From positions 405,001 through 469,000 of the forward strand of contig CAJNDS010002091.1 in the NCBI GenBank assembly GCA_905221605.1: 64,000 bases of DNA. The letters run 5' to 3'. Under the pieces are notes generated by a model that searched no databases, was not told where the DNA came from, and saw only the letters and a list, made by a program, of their open reading frames with translations. Source of the DNA: Symbiodinium natans (lineage: Eukaryota; Sar; Dinophyceae; Suessiales; Symbiodiniaceae). Shown here piece by piece: positions 9,120 to 18,060 of the stretch (the first letter of the stretch is position 1; each line of letters begins with the position of its first letter). Position numbers and translations under genes: made by a program.

Positions 9120-9513
9120 CTCAGCAGAGCCCCAAACAGAGCTGCGGTTTCGCTTAAGGTTCAGGGTTAGGGTCCAGGATTTTTCCCCAAACCAAACTCG
9201 GAATCTTGAGCACATTTGCTAAACCCAAACCCATCGCGGCGAGCTTAGGGTGTTCTACCTGAAGCCCTCTGAGGCCTACACCCTAAACCCTCCTGTCTTC
9301 CTGTTCGTAGGCCAACCCTAAACCCTGAGCCCAAGGTCCTAAAAAATAAGCCTGCAACTTGCCAGAAACATAAGAAAGAGCTCCAAGATTTCCGATTGGC
9401 TTGGTAGCCCAGCAACCATATTGTTATACAACCCAAGGGCCCATACTGAGAATCCGCTGAAGGAGGCAAGGCCTATTAAGGGCCCATGTGGGTTTAATGT
9501 ATTGGGTTAGAGA

Positions 9514-9628
9514 CTTAGTAGCCCAGGAACCATCTCAAAATAAGGGCACCCTTTTTTGGGTTGGCTACTTTATAAGGTAGCCCAGAACCATGGAAAAATA
9601 GGGTAAAGGGTACCAAACGGCTACAAAG
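9514..9628. mobile_element. family A inverted-repeat element
   Basis: TAGTAGCCCAGGAACC at the left and CGGCTACAAAG at the right, with a TTTATAAGGTAGCCCAG core. Confidence 0.75.
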
Positions 9629-9659
9629 CTGGGGTCTGGAAAAGCCCTAAGCTAACTGT

Positions 9660-9755
9660 AGGGTTCGGGAACGTTAAGGGAAGCTTCGGGAGCCTTAGGG
9701 AGTAGTGGGGAGTATTCGCGAAACTTCGGTTACATACCCCCTTGCACCCCCTAAA
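9660..9755. mobile_element. family K element
   Basis: GGGAACGTTAAGGGAAGCTTCG...GGTTACATACCCCCTTG. A reverse-oriented copy with matching blocks (CTTCCCTAAGG, GGGGGTATGTAACCC) lies at 40127-40250. Confidence 0.55.
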
Positions 9756-9870
9756 CCCTAATTCCTAAACCCTAAACCCTAAACCCGAAACCCTAAACCC
9801 TAAACCCTAAGCCCTAAACCCTAAACCCTCAACCCTAAACCCTAAACCCTAAACCCTAAGCCCTTAAGGA
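9750..9870. repeat. CCCTAAA tract
   Basis: About 16 C-strand heptamers with a few CCCGAAA and CCCTCAA variants. Confidence 0.95.
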
Positions 9871-9892
9871 CCCTATAAACTAAGGCCGGGTC

Positions 9893-9956
9893 CATACACT
9901 TCCTCTCGAACTGTCGCATCCCCAGCTTCATGTTCGCCTCTGGGTCCAAAATGAAC
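9893..9956 (-). CDS. EF-hand protein gene, exon (E3)
   Basis: Acceptor GCCAAG|G and GA donor TGTATG|GACCC, 64 nt. Reads FILDPEANMKLGMRQFERKC. The loop D-P-E-A-N-M-K-L-G-M-R-Q with FILD before it and F after it is EF-hand-like, although position 12 is Gln. Joining E3 to E4 gives QFERKCMDIGFRG with the spacing expected for the family. Confidence 0.78.
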
Positions 9957-9969
9957 CTTGGCGTTTTGT

Positions 9970-10078
9970 GTTTAGGGTTTAGGGTTTAGGGTTTAGGGTT
10001 TAGGTTTTAGGTTTTAGGGTTTAGGGTTTAGGGTTTAGGGTTTAGGGTTTGGAGTTTAGGGTTTAGGGTTTAGGGCTT
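9970..10078. repeat. TTTAGGG tract
   Basis: About 15 G-strand heptamers with GGTTTTA variants. Confidence 0.95.
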
Positions 10079-10510
10079 TTTTCACCTTGGACCCTAAACC
10101 CCACACCCTAGGGTTTTTAGGGTATTTTGGGTGCTGTTGGCTCTGGAGCATTTAGGGCATTTTGGGGTTCGAGCCTGTTGGATCCAGAACAAGACTTAGC
10201 ACTTCTTGGTTGCGTGTCGGGCTTTGGAGCTGTGCATTTTGTTGGGTTGTCTCGGGTCTAGTGTGGGTTTCGGGTCTTCGTTTGGGCCTGCTTGGGCTGA
10301 GGGCCTTCAGGCTTTGGGTGGTCATCATATTATATCCCTTAAACACACTAAGCCTGAGGACCTTAGGATGTTCCCTGAATAAGTTGCCTGCTGTGGTAAC
10401 GGCCCATCATAAGCTCCAAATCCTCACCGTCTGAACCACACACACCCGTATATGCCAAACCCTTGTCTCGAAACGCCAAAACCTCCCTAAACATCAGTAA
10501 TGTTCAGGGG

Positions 10511-10630
10511 CTAGACCCAGGAGTAACCTAGGACAAAAAATGCTACCCTTTTTTTGGTTTCAAGGGGATTGTAAGGGAAACCCCAACCCTAAAACAAAAG
10601 GAAATTAGGGGCCTACTCTGGGTCCTATAG
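10511..10630. mobile_element. family B inverted-repeat element, diverged
   Basis: CTAGACCCAGGAGTAACCTAGG at the left, CTGGGTCCTATAG at the right, with an internal AAGGGGATTGTAAGGGAAACC. The sequence between 10080 and 10510 has no exon I can support. Confidence 0.65.
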
Positions 10631-10747
10631 GAGGTTGGGGTCTAGGTTTTGGTTGTAGTTTCCTTAGAGTTCCCATTGCCGGTGTAGACTGGGCCCGTAA
10701 GTTCTACATGCCTGCTCTGTAGCATGGTTAGGGGGCGAGTTGGGAAT

Positions 10748-10870
10748 CTTACCATAAACCCTAAACCCCACACCCTAAACCCTGAACCCTGAACCCTAAA
10801 CCCGAATCCTAAACCCTAAACCCTAAACCCTACACCCTAAACCCTGAACCCTAAACCCTAAACCCTATAA
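10748..10870. repeat. CCCTAAA tract
   Basis: About 16 C-strand heptamers with CCCTGAA and CCCTACA variants. Confidence 0.95.
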
Positions 10871-10895
10871 AGCCTAAAGTGTCCTGACAAGGCGC

Positions 10896-10919
10896 CAAGT
10901 CCGGGCAGGGTTGCCATAC
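10896..10919 (-). CDS. EF-hand protein gene, 24-nt micro-exon (E2)
   Basis: Acceptor GTCGCAG|G and GC donor ACTTG|GCGCC. Reads YGNPARTW, the 'xxGNxxRAW' approach to an EF-hand. Phase 1 in and phase 2 out agree with E1 and E3 (TG|G makes Trp). A CT/GA simple repeat lies just upstream. Confidence 0.65.
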
Positions 10920-10927
10920 CTGCGACG

Positions 10928-10931
10928 CCGG

Positions 10932-10964
<33 letters not shown>

Positions 10965-10985
10965 GCTCTCTCGCTCTCGCTCTCT
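10928..10985. repeat. (CT)n microsatellite
   Basis: CT dinucleotides with CGCT interruptions. Confidence 0.95.
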
Positions 10986-11265
10986 GATCTGATGCTTTCC
11001 CTGGAACCCATGCACATAATCAGGGTTTAGGGTTTAGGGTTTAGGGTTCAGAGTATAGCTGGGGCTCTATTTGCATGCTGTGTTAGGGGGTCATGTCCTA
11101 CATTTATAGTAAAGTCAGGACCACGAAGTGTGTAGAGTTTGGGAGTCACGGGAACATAACAAGGCCCGAAAACCCCTAAACCCTAAACTCTTGTCTTGGG
11201 CACGGGTTGCGATTATACAAAGGGGTACCAGAATCCCAAATAAGGACTCTTAGTATAAGGGGGAA

Positions 11266-11312
11266 CATAACCCAAAACCCAAAACCCAAAACCCAAAACC
11301 CAAAACCCTAAA
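11266..11312. repeat. CCCAAAA variant heptamers
   Basis: Six units of AACCCAA next to ordinary CCCTAAA. A family D-like half element (AAGGACTCTTAGTATAAGGGGGAACAT) ends just before it. Confidence 0.85.
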
Positions 11313-11424
11313 CCCTAAACCCTAACACGGGGTGCTTGAGGGATGGCACGTCTCGGGGTGCCAGGATTCGAGAGATTATGCTGGGAGCCCAGTGGGGAGC
11401 CCGGCTTCAACCCAAGGCCCCAGA

Positions 11425-11530
11425 AGCCCTAACCCTAAACCCTAAACCCTAAACCCTAAACCCTAAACCCTAAACCCTAAACCCTAAACCCTAAACCCTA
11501 AACCCTAAACCCTAAACCCTAAACCCTAGA
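11425..11530. repeat. CCCTAAA tract
   Basis: About 15 nearly perfect C-strand heptamers. Confidence 0.95.
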
Positions 11531-11767
11531 CAGCCCAAAACCCAAAGAACCCTCAACACCCTTAAAACACTTTAAACCCTACTCCCTAAACCCAAAAGCC
11601 CCAACAACCCTAAATGTCTTGAAAAGCCGGAAATTTCCAAAGAACATCAACAATTTCCTGAACACCCCACAGTCCCTAAACTCCTGAGTTCCCAAAAAGC
11701 TCTAAGTTTCCGCAAAACCCCAAAGCCCTCAAGCCTCAACCCTCAACCCTAAACCCTAAGCTGTGGC

Positions 11768-11810
11768 CTGCGGTTCGTAAAGTCCAGGAACTCCAGTAGA
11801 GCGTGGAAGC
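11768..11810 (-). CDS. EF-hand protein gene, exon (E1)
   Basis: Acceptor AGCCAG|GC and GC donor CGCAG|GCC, 43 nt. Reads FHALLEFLDFTNR, an EF-hand entry helix with loop start D-F-T-N-R. Its last two bases plus the first base of E2 form Arg. CCCTAAA repeats on the left and TTTAGGG on the right. This is the most 5' exon I can assign to the gene. Confidence 0.65.
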
Positions 11811-11949
11811 CTGGCTGGTAATGAAGGGGTACTAGGGGGTAGGGTTTAGGGGTGAGGGGCCTAGGGTTCGGAGTTGGGAGTTTACCCTAAACCCTAAACC
11901 CTAAACCCTAAACCCTAGAGTGTTCAGTCCCAAGCCCTAGAAACCCTTG

Positions 11950-12299
11950 CTAGCCCAGTAGGCGCATATTATCAACAGGGCGTGCCCCAGCCATTCGGCC
12001 ACGAAGTGAAGCGCCGCGCCTTCTGAAAGCTCGCCTTCCATCAAAGTCACATCGGGCCGGTTGGCTTCGGCCGGGCAGCGCGGCTCAACCCGCCTTCGGC
12101 CCGAGAACAAACCCGAAGTCATCTTGCGGCAGGTCCCGCAGTCTCTCAACGTGCCGGGCGCAGAGCACTGCCGAAAAGAGGCAGTTGCGCCATCACGGCA
12201 TCGCCGGCTTTTGGCCATGCTTCCTGGGTCATAAGGGTACCCCTTTTTGGGGTCGCCTGCTTTACAAAAAGGGCAAAAGGGTACCACTGGGCCACCCAG
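11950..12299. mobile_element. family A element carrying a gene-like insert
   Basis: CTAGCCCAGTAGG at the left and CACTGGGCCACCCAG at the right. About 230 bp of GC-rich sequence (11980-12230) replaces the usual middle. On the minus strand the insert is open and protein-like (for example CRKMTSGLFSGRRRVEPRC). The duplicate copy at 12982 carries a different insert. Confidence 0.7.
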
Positions 12300-12479
12300 A
12301 GGGTATATATGAGTGTTAGTATAGTAGCCCATTGCCCACACATACACATAATATACATATGCGTATATATAGAGCCCTAGGTATCGCGTCTAAGGTTTGG
12401 GTTGGGGTGAGAGTCCTGCAACCCAAAGCCCTAAACCCTAAACCCTAAACCCTAAACCCTAAACCGGGACGCTGGCCCA

Positions 12480-12540
12480 CCTTGGATTGCCCCAGGGCAC
12501 CCCAACGCAGCATCTTGGGGCTTTGCAAGAACATCAGGGT
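12480..12540 (-). CDS. exon-like island, duplicated
   Basis: Acceptor TTGCAAAG on the minus strand; reads KMLRWGALGQSKVGQR. The copy at 13640-13722 reads KMLCWDAVGQSEVDQI, so the frame is kept while residues change. The family is not recognised. Confidence 0.45.
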
Positions 12541-12554
12541 TTGGCCCCTAATTA

Positions 12555-12648
12555 AACCCTAAACCCTAAACCCTAAACCCTAAACCCTAAACCCTAAACC
12601 CTAAACCCTAAACCCTAAACCTAAACCCTAAACCCTAAAAACTAAACC
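12555..12648. repeat. CCCTAAA tract
   Basis: About 13 C-strand heptamers. Confidence 0.95.
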
Positions 12649-12669
12649 CTGGGTTTGGCGTTTGTGGTT

Positions 12670-12735
12670 TCGAGCTTGAGGGAACGCGAACTCTGCATCG
12701 AAGTGTACGGCCGAAGCCTGGATTCCACAAATGCC
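12670..12735 (-). CDS. exon-like island, duplicated
   Basis: Acceptor TGGAATCCAG|G; reads ASAVHFDAEFAFPQAR. The copy near 16450-16505 has lost about 10 bp and is out of frame, so it is probably a pseudo-exon. Confidence 0.45.
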
Positions 12736-12981
12736 ACGAATTAAGTCCTCAACCCTATCTTAAGAACCGCCAACCTGGGTTTGGGCTTTGGGGTTTAGGG
12801 TTTAGGGTTTAGGGTTTAGGCTTTAGGCTTTAGGCTTTAGGGTTTAAGGGCAATGAAGGGGAACTTGGGGGGTTTAGGGGTGAGGGCTGTAGCCCTAAAC
12901 CCTTAAACCTTAACCCTAAACCCTAAACAGAAATGGGGTTTGGTGTTTAGAGCGTTCAGTCCCAAACCCTCTAAACCCTTG

Positions 12982-13292
12982 GTAGCCCAGTAGGCATTTT
13001 TTCATAACGGTACCCTTAAGAATAACAGTTATGGCTCAAACATACTCAAACTATGACCCAACGAACAGACGTCGGCCTCCATGTCTCCTATCATTGCCTT
13101 CAATGTTGGCACTTCGTCTGATGGCTTCGCCTCTGCACGCGTCGTGCATTCATCATCATCGGTGACCAGACTGACTCTTGGAGCATCGTTGCTCCTGGTT
13201 CTCACCGGGCATCTTTGCGCCGGAATTTCCTGCAGACTGGGGTCGGCAGCTTTACAACAAGAAAGGCAAAAGGGCACTGCTGGGCCACCCAG
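12982..13292. mobile_element. family A element carrying a different gene-like insert
   Basis: GTAGCCCAGTAGG at the left and CTGGGCCACCCAG at the right. The insert (13025-13245) is open on the minus strand for about 68 codons to a TAA and contains VSLVTDDDECTTRAEAK. It differs from the insert in the sister element at 11950. Confidence 0.7.
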
Positions 13293-13392
13293 AAGGCATG
13301 TATGAATGTTAGTATAGGAATAGCCCACGCATACACATAATGTACATATGCGTATATATGGAGCCCTATGTCTTGTGTCGAAGGTTTGGGTT

Positions 13393-13607
13393 GGAGTTTA
13401 GGGTTTAGGGTTAGGGTTTAGGGTTTAGGGTTTAGGGTTTAGGGTTTAGGGTTTAGGGTTTAGGGTTTAGGGTTTAGGGTTTAGGGTTTAGGGTTTATGG
13501 TTTATGGTTTAGGGTTTAGGGTTTAGGGTTTAGGGTTTAGGGTTTAGGGTTTAGGGTTTAGGGTTTAGGGTTTAGGGTTTAGGGTTTAGGGTTTAGGGTT
13601 TAGGGTT
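13393..13607. repeat. TTTAGGG tract, longest in window
   Basis: About 30 G-strand heptamers, nearly perfect, with two GGTTTAT variants. Confidence 0.97.
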
Positions 13608-13639
13608 TGCAACCCTGAGTCCTAAACTCGATGAGGGAA

Positions 13640-13705
13640 TCTGGTCCACCTCGGATTGCCCCACCGCATCCCAGCACAGCATTTTGAGGCTTTGCAAGAA
13701 CATCA
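13640..13705 (-). CDS. exon-like island, duplicate of 12.5 kb
   Basis: See the 12.48 kb island; reads KMLCWDAVGQSEVDQIP with the same TTGCAAAG acceptor. Confidence 0.4.
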
Positions 13706-13717
13706 GGGTTTGGCCCC

Positions 13718-13786
13718 TGAACCCTAAACCCTAACCCTAAACCCTAAACCCTAAACCCTAAACCCTAAACCCTAAACCCTAAACCA
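13718..13786. repeat. CCCTAAA tract
   Basis: About nine C-strand heptamers at the left edge of the 2.5-kb insertion. Confidence 0.95.
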
Positions 13787-13984
13787 TAGGCCGCCCGCGC
13801 CAGGCGGCGGCCGGTACAACTGAACGCTACCGCTTCGAGATCTGCTTGCTTTGCCAAGCAGATCGAGCTTGCCACACCTGATGCATCCCTGTTAGCCATA
13901 GGGCACAATGTAATAATGGATTAACCCTAAACCCCCGACGCGCGACCCTGGCGGGGGAGGTCGGGCCTAAGAAGCCGTTGCGCC

Positions 13985-14560
13985 CCTGCCAGGCTTGCCC
14001 CCGCCAGGGTTGCCCCCGCCAGGGTTGCCCCCACCAGGGTTGCCCCCGCCAGGGTTGCCCCCCGCCAGGGTTGCCCCCGCCAGGGTTGCCCCCGCCAGGG
14101 TTGCCCTCGCCACGGTTGCCCCCGCCAGGGTGACAGGGTTGCCCCCGCCAGCCTACTTGGGTTGGTCCCCGGAATTGGCCTCGCCTATTCAGGCTTCTCT
14201 ATGAAGGGCCCTGCCAAAGTTCTCCATTAGTGGCCCCTGCCAGCTCCTTTGAGACTCCAGACATATATGTATATATATATATACACATACGTTTGTACCT
14301 CACGTTGCCCCCGCCAGGGTTGCCCCCGCCAGGGTTGCCCCCGCCAGGGTTGCCCCCGCCAGGGTTGCCCCCGCCAGGGTTGCCCCCGCCAGGGTTGCCC
14401 CCGTCAGGGTTGCCCCAGGACCCCGCCAGGGTTGCCCCCGCCAGGGTTGCCCCCGCCAGAGTTGCCCCCGCCAGGGTTGCCCCCGCCAGGGTTGCCGCCA
14501 GGGTTGCCCGGTCAGGGTTGCCCCCGCCAGGGTTGCCCCCCCCGGCCAGGAGAATAGCTG
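13985..14560. repeat. GC-rich 15-bp minisatellite, block 1
   Basis: Tandem GGTTGCCCCCGCCAG with point variants and 12-18 bp length variants; a TA-rich gap at 14270-14295. Both strands are open because the unit is a multiple of three: A-T-L-A-G pentapeptides on the minus strand and G-L-P-P-P on the plus strand. Confidence 0.97.
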
Positions 14561-14589
14561 AGTCAAACACTAAAACCCCACAAACTGGG

Positions 14590-14710
14590 GAGCAAACGAA
14601 ACACAGCGAAACACAGCAAAACACAGCGAAACACAGCGCAACACAGTGCAACACGGCGAAACACAGCGAAACATGGCAAAACACGGCGAAACGCACCGAA
14701 ACAAGGCGGG
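14590..14710. repeat. AAACACAGCG 10-bp repeat
   Basis: About ten units of AAACACAGCG and variants, set between two minisatellite blocks. Confidence 0.9.
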
Positions 14711-14726
14711 GCACATGAAGAGGAGG

Positions 14727-15082
14727 GTTGCCCCCGCCAGGGTTGCCCCCGCCAGGGTTGCCCCCCCGCCAGGGTTGCTTGCCCCCGCCAGGGCTGGTTG
14801 CCCCCGCTAGGGTTGGTTGCCCCCGCCAGGGTTGGTTGCCCCCGCCAGGGTTGGTTGCCCCCGCCAGGGTTTGGTTGCCCCCGCCAGGGGTGGGTTGCCC
14901 CCACCAGGTTGCCCCCGCCAGGGTTGCCCCCGCCAGGGTTGCCTTCGTGAGGGTTGCCCCCCGCCAGAGTTGCCCTACCAGGGTTGCCCCCACCAGGGTT
15001 GCCCCTGCCAGGGTTGCCCCCGCCAGGCTTGCCCCCACCAGGGTTGCCCCCGCCAGGGTTGCCCCGAGGTTTGCCCCCGCCA
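14727..15082. repeat. GC-rich 15-bp minisatellite, block 2
   Basis: Same unit as block 1 with TTGGTTGCCCCC length variants; ends at the mitochondrial fragment. Confidence 0.97.
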
Positions 15083-15086
15083 TTTT

Positions 15087-15478
15087 TCATATTTTTAAGC
15101 TACATTTTCTATCTTCTAATATTCCTTAAGGAATCCCACTAATAAGAAAATAGCACTTTTCCTTTCATTATTAGTAAAGGTTTCTATGGAAAGATATTAA
15201 TTCTCTATTTATATCTTCTTCAAATTCATTTCGGCTTCTCTTCTTTCTCACATCCAGATAATGCATTAGAAGCACGTGGATTACTTACTCCTTTACATAT
15301 CGTACCTGAATGGTATTTCTTATGCCAATATGCTATGTTAAAAGCTGTACCAAATAAAAATGCAGGATTCATTCTCTTATTTACTTCTATCTTCATCCTA
15401 TTTTACTTTATGAGAAGTCTTTCAATGTCATTCTATTTTTAAATTAAGACGTCCAGCAGATTTAATGGTTTCTATCGC
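15087..15478 (+). pseudogene. mitochondrial cytochrome b fragment inserted in nuclear-type DNA
   Basis: An AT-rich island inside the GC-rich minisatellite. From 15149 to the TAA at 15440-15442 one frame encodes 97 residues that include SHPDNALEARGLLTPLHIVP and PEWYFLCQYAML, the conserved C-terminal part of alveolate cytochrome b. Codons are strongly A/T-ending, unlike the surroundings. Upstream (15130-15148) a GIPLIRK-like piece (the NPL motif region) is in another frame, a one-base shift. The C-terminus degenerates after FYF. Most likely a nuclear copy of mtDNA (NUMT). Confidence 0.88.
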
Positions 15479-15479
15479 A

Positions 15480-15940
15480 ACCCCGCCGGGTTGCCCAGTT
15501 GTACCCCTGCCAGGGTTGCCCCCACCAGGGCTGGCCCCCACCAGCGTTGCCCCCGCCAGGGTTGCCGCCGAGTTAGGGTTGCCCTTGGCAGGGTTCCGCC
15601 AGGGTTGACCCCGCCAGGGTGACATTGCCCTCGCCAGGTTGCCCTGTCAGGGTTCCACGCCTCCTCACGTCGCCTACTCAGGGGCGGCCTCGTCCTCCTC
15701 GCGTGCTGGCGAGGCTTCGTCGTCCTTCTCTATGAAGTGTTGTTTTGTTGCCGGGCAGGGCTTCTTGTGCCATATGGGCCCCAGATGCGGGAAGGGCCCT
15801 GTGCCGGGGTTGCCCCCACCAGCGGGGTTGCCCCCGCCAGGGCTGCCCTTGCGTTGCCCTTGCTATTGCCAGGGTTGCCCCCGCCACGCCCCGCCAGGGT
15901 CGCCGCCCGCCAGGGTTGCCCCCCGCCGGCCCTTGCGCGA
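15480..15940. repeat. GC-rich 15-bp minisatellite, block 3
   Basis: Degenerate GGTTGCCCCCGCCAG units mixed with unique GC-rich sequence; resumes directly after the mitochondrial fragment. From 15940 to 16345 I see GC-rich unique sequence without a supported gene. Confidence 0.9.
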
Positions 15941-16344
15941 CCCCGGTCGGTGGGGAGGCCGGGCCCAAGACGCACGACCCTAGCATAGGAGGTCCTGTCA
16001 ACAAAGACCACCTTCCGCGCTTGGCCCTCGCCATTCTGCCATATGAATGAGCTTGGGTCCGGAATTGGGCTTGAGGGTGTCTTAAACACAGCATGGGTGA
16101 AACAGATTGTCCCGCTCCCTGTTGATCCAGGAAAGTGTATAGGCTCAAGCAACAGCAGCAGTCAACACGTCCCACCCCGGCCAGCGGGGAGACTCGAGGT
16201 GTAAGCCCCCTTGATAGGGGGGCTGTGGAGGGTAGACCGCTCTAAACCCGAAAAAGGCGGTAGTTTGGGTGGCTGGGGTGGGATCCGCTGCACCGAGGTG
16301 GCCCGACCCGCCCCTGGCGCGGGTCGGGACCGCGGCACTTTGGA

Positions 16345-16425
16345 ACACCCTAAACCCTAAACCCTAAACCCTAAACCCTAAACCCTAAACCCTAAACCCA
16401 AAACCCTAACCCTAAGCCCTAAACC
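16345..16425. repeat. CCCTAAA tract
   Basis: About 11 C-strand heptamers at the right edge of the 2.5-kb insertion. Confidence 0.95.
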
Positions 16426-16557
16426 CTGGGTTTGGCGTTTGTGGTTTCGGGCTTAGGGCCTATGAGGGCACTCTGCACCGAAGTGAAGCCTGGATTCCAC
16501 AAATGCCACGAAGTAAGTCCTCAACCCTATCTTAAGAACCGCCAACCTGGGTTTGGG

Positions 16558-16745
16558 CTTTAGGGTTTAGGGTTTAGGGTTTAGGGTTTAGGGTTTAGGG
16601 TTTAGGGTTTAGGGTTTAGGGTTTAGGGTTTAGGGTTTGGGCTTTAGGCTTTAGGCTTTAGGCGTTAGGCGTTAGGCTTTAGGCTTTAGGCTTTAGGCTT
16701 TAGTCTTTAGGCTTGAGGCTTTAAGGGCCTAAGGGTTTGAGGGTT
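16558..16745. repeat. TTTAGGG tract passing into GGCTTTA variants
   Basis: Twelve perfect heptamers, then GGCTTTA and GGCGTTA units. The same switch occurs at 12812-12842 in copy 1. Confidence 0.95.
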
Positions 16746-16944
16746 TAAGGGTTTAAGGGTTTAGGAACCTTAAGAACCCGAAACCCGCTTGTCAGTAGGC
16801 TGCCATGGTTGCCTAGGAATCCGAGAAGGGGTCTTATAGCAAAAAAACTACCAAAAATCAGTAGGCTTTGGGGTCTTAAGGTAAGACCCAGATTCTGGGG
16901 TTTCAGGGCAACTATGTCCTAAACCCTAAACCCTACAGTAAACC

Positions 16945-17110
16945 CTAAACCCTAAACCCTAAACCCCTAAACCCCTAAACCCCTAAACCCCTAAACCCCT
17001 AAACCCCTAAACCCCTAAACCCCTAAACCCCTAAACCCCTAAACCCCTAACCCCCTACACCCCTAAACCCCGAAACCCCTAAACCCCTAAACCCCTAAAC
17101 CCTCAACCCT
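16945..17110. repeat. CCCCTAAA 8-mer array
   Basis: About 17 units of an octamer telomere-like variant, preceded by ordinary heptamers. Confidence 0.95.
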
Positions 17111-17120
17111 CAACCCCCAC

Positions 17121-17169
17121 CTCGTTGCATCATGGACTGCGGCTGTCGGAGACGCTTGTCATCCGCCTC
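17121..17169 (-). CDS. exon, unknown protein
   Basis: Acceptor GCACAG|GAG and GT donor CGAG|GTGGGGG; 49 nt reading EADDKRLRQPQSMMQR. The telomere octamer array begins right after the donor. Not recognised. Confidence 0.55.
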
Positions 17170-17525
17170 CTGTGCTGGGCTCCCCCTGTCACTCAAAGGG
17201 GCTTGTGGGGCTTCAAAGGGTGTAGGGCTTAGGGCTTCGATGTTTAGGGTTTAGGGGCTTAGGGAACACTCATATGCCAAGACCGCCGCTGCCTAAACTC
17301 TAAACCCTACTTGGCGGTTCATGTATAGCTCTGAGCAGGGGTATAAAGTACTGTTTAGGGTTTAGGGCTATAGTTGGTTACCTCGTTATAGGGCCCTAAG
17401 ATACCGTAACTACCCGTGAACCCTAAACCCTAAACCCTAAACCCCTAAACCCTAAACCCCTAACCCTAAACCCTAAAACCTAAACCCTAAACCCTAACAC
17501 TCCCCGTCTCCTGCTCCGCGTCGAG

Positions 17526-17598
17526 GCAGGCCTCGTACGAGTTCTCGCGCCAGTGCCGTGCGGAAACTGCCGAGCGCTCGGAGGCGGCTGCACGGCTG
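17526..17598. CDS. exon-like island, strand unresolved
   Basis: Plus strand: pyrimidine-rich acceptor GTCGAG|GC, donor GGCTG|GTGACC, reading QASYEFSRQCRAETAERS. Minus strand is also open (SAVSARHWRENSYEACLDAE). The plus-strand splice signals are stronger, but neighbours read minus. Confidence 0.4.
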
Positions 17599-17687
17599 GT
17601 GACCAGAACCTTTTTTCGGTTCGGGGTTTAGGGCTTAGGGTTTAGGGTTTAAGGATTAGGGTGTAGGGGTTAGGGTTTAGGGTTTGC

Positions 17688-17798
17688 TTGGAGGATCGGG
17701 GCACTAGTGATAAGAACCCTAACTGGGCTCAGAAGTATCTATAAGTATAGTTACCTGTATTATAACCCCACTTACTAAGTCCCCTGATCCTTTAAGTA
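17688..17798. mobile_element. family H inverted-repeat element
   Basis: CTTGGAGGATCGGGGCACTAG at the left and TAAGTCCCCTGATCCTTTAAG at the right; CTTATAA/TTATAAC internal blocks. Related copies at 36.18 and 48.61 kb. Confidence 0.75.
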
Positions 17799-17954
17799 GG
17801 GGGTTGGCTTGAAGGTTCATGGGCAGTTATGTGCACGGGTATAAACACGCCAAATACGGACCCAACCAATTATAACAACATTGACCCTACTTCTAATCAT
17901 CCTGTGAGGTGGGCAAAGCGTAGGTTCGGGCTTAGTGTAAGGGTTTTTGAATGT

Positions 17955-18060
17955 CTTCGTAGCCCAGTAGCCCAGTAATCATATTATAGTAAGGGCCCTA
18001 AACCCTAAACCCTAAACCCTAAACCCTAAACCCTAAACCCCAAACCCTAAACCTTTTTTC
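17955..18060. mobile_element. family A 5' half running into telomere repeats
   Basis: GTAGCCCAGTAATCATATTATAGTAAGGGC is followed at once by CCCTAAA heptamers. The 3' half of the element is not visible. Confidence 0.65.

Larger units (their letters stand above)
11917..12850. repeat. segmental duplication, copy 1
   Basis: Shares an ordered series of blocks with 12951-16740: GAG(T/C)GTTCAGTCCCAA, a family A element, a CATACACATAATATACATATG block, the island at 12.47-12.55 kb, and the island at 12.65-12.79 kb followed by GGCTTTA heptamers. Confidence 0.85.
12951..16740. repeat. segmental duplication, copy 2 (interrupted)
   Basis: Same block order as copy 1, but interrupted between the 13.72 kb and 16.43 kb blocks by about 2.5 kb of minisatellite with a mitochondrial fragment (13795-16345). 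Confidence 0.85.

Noticed and set aside
14199-15083. Proteins of 88-294 aa coded by the GC minisatellite (ATLAG or GLPPP repeats)
   Set aside because: Any frame of a 15-bp unit without stops stays open; no codon bias or splice support.
13985-15940. CRISPR-like array
   Set aside because: Units are contiguous without spacers, and the genome is eukaryotic.
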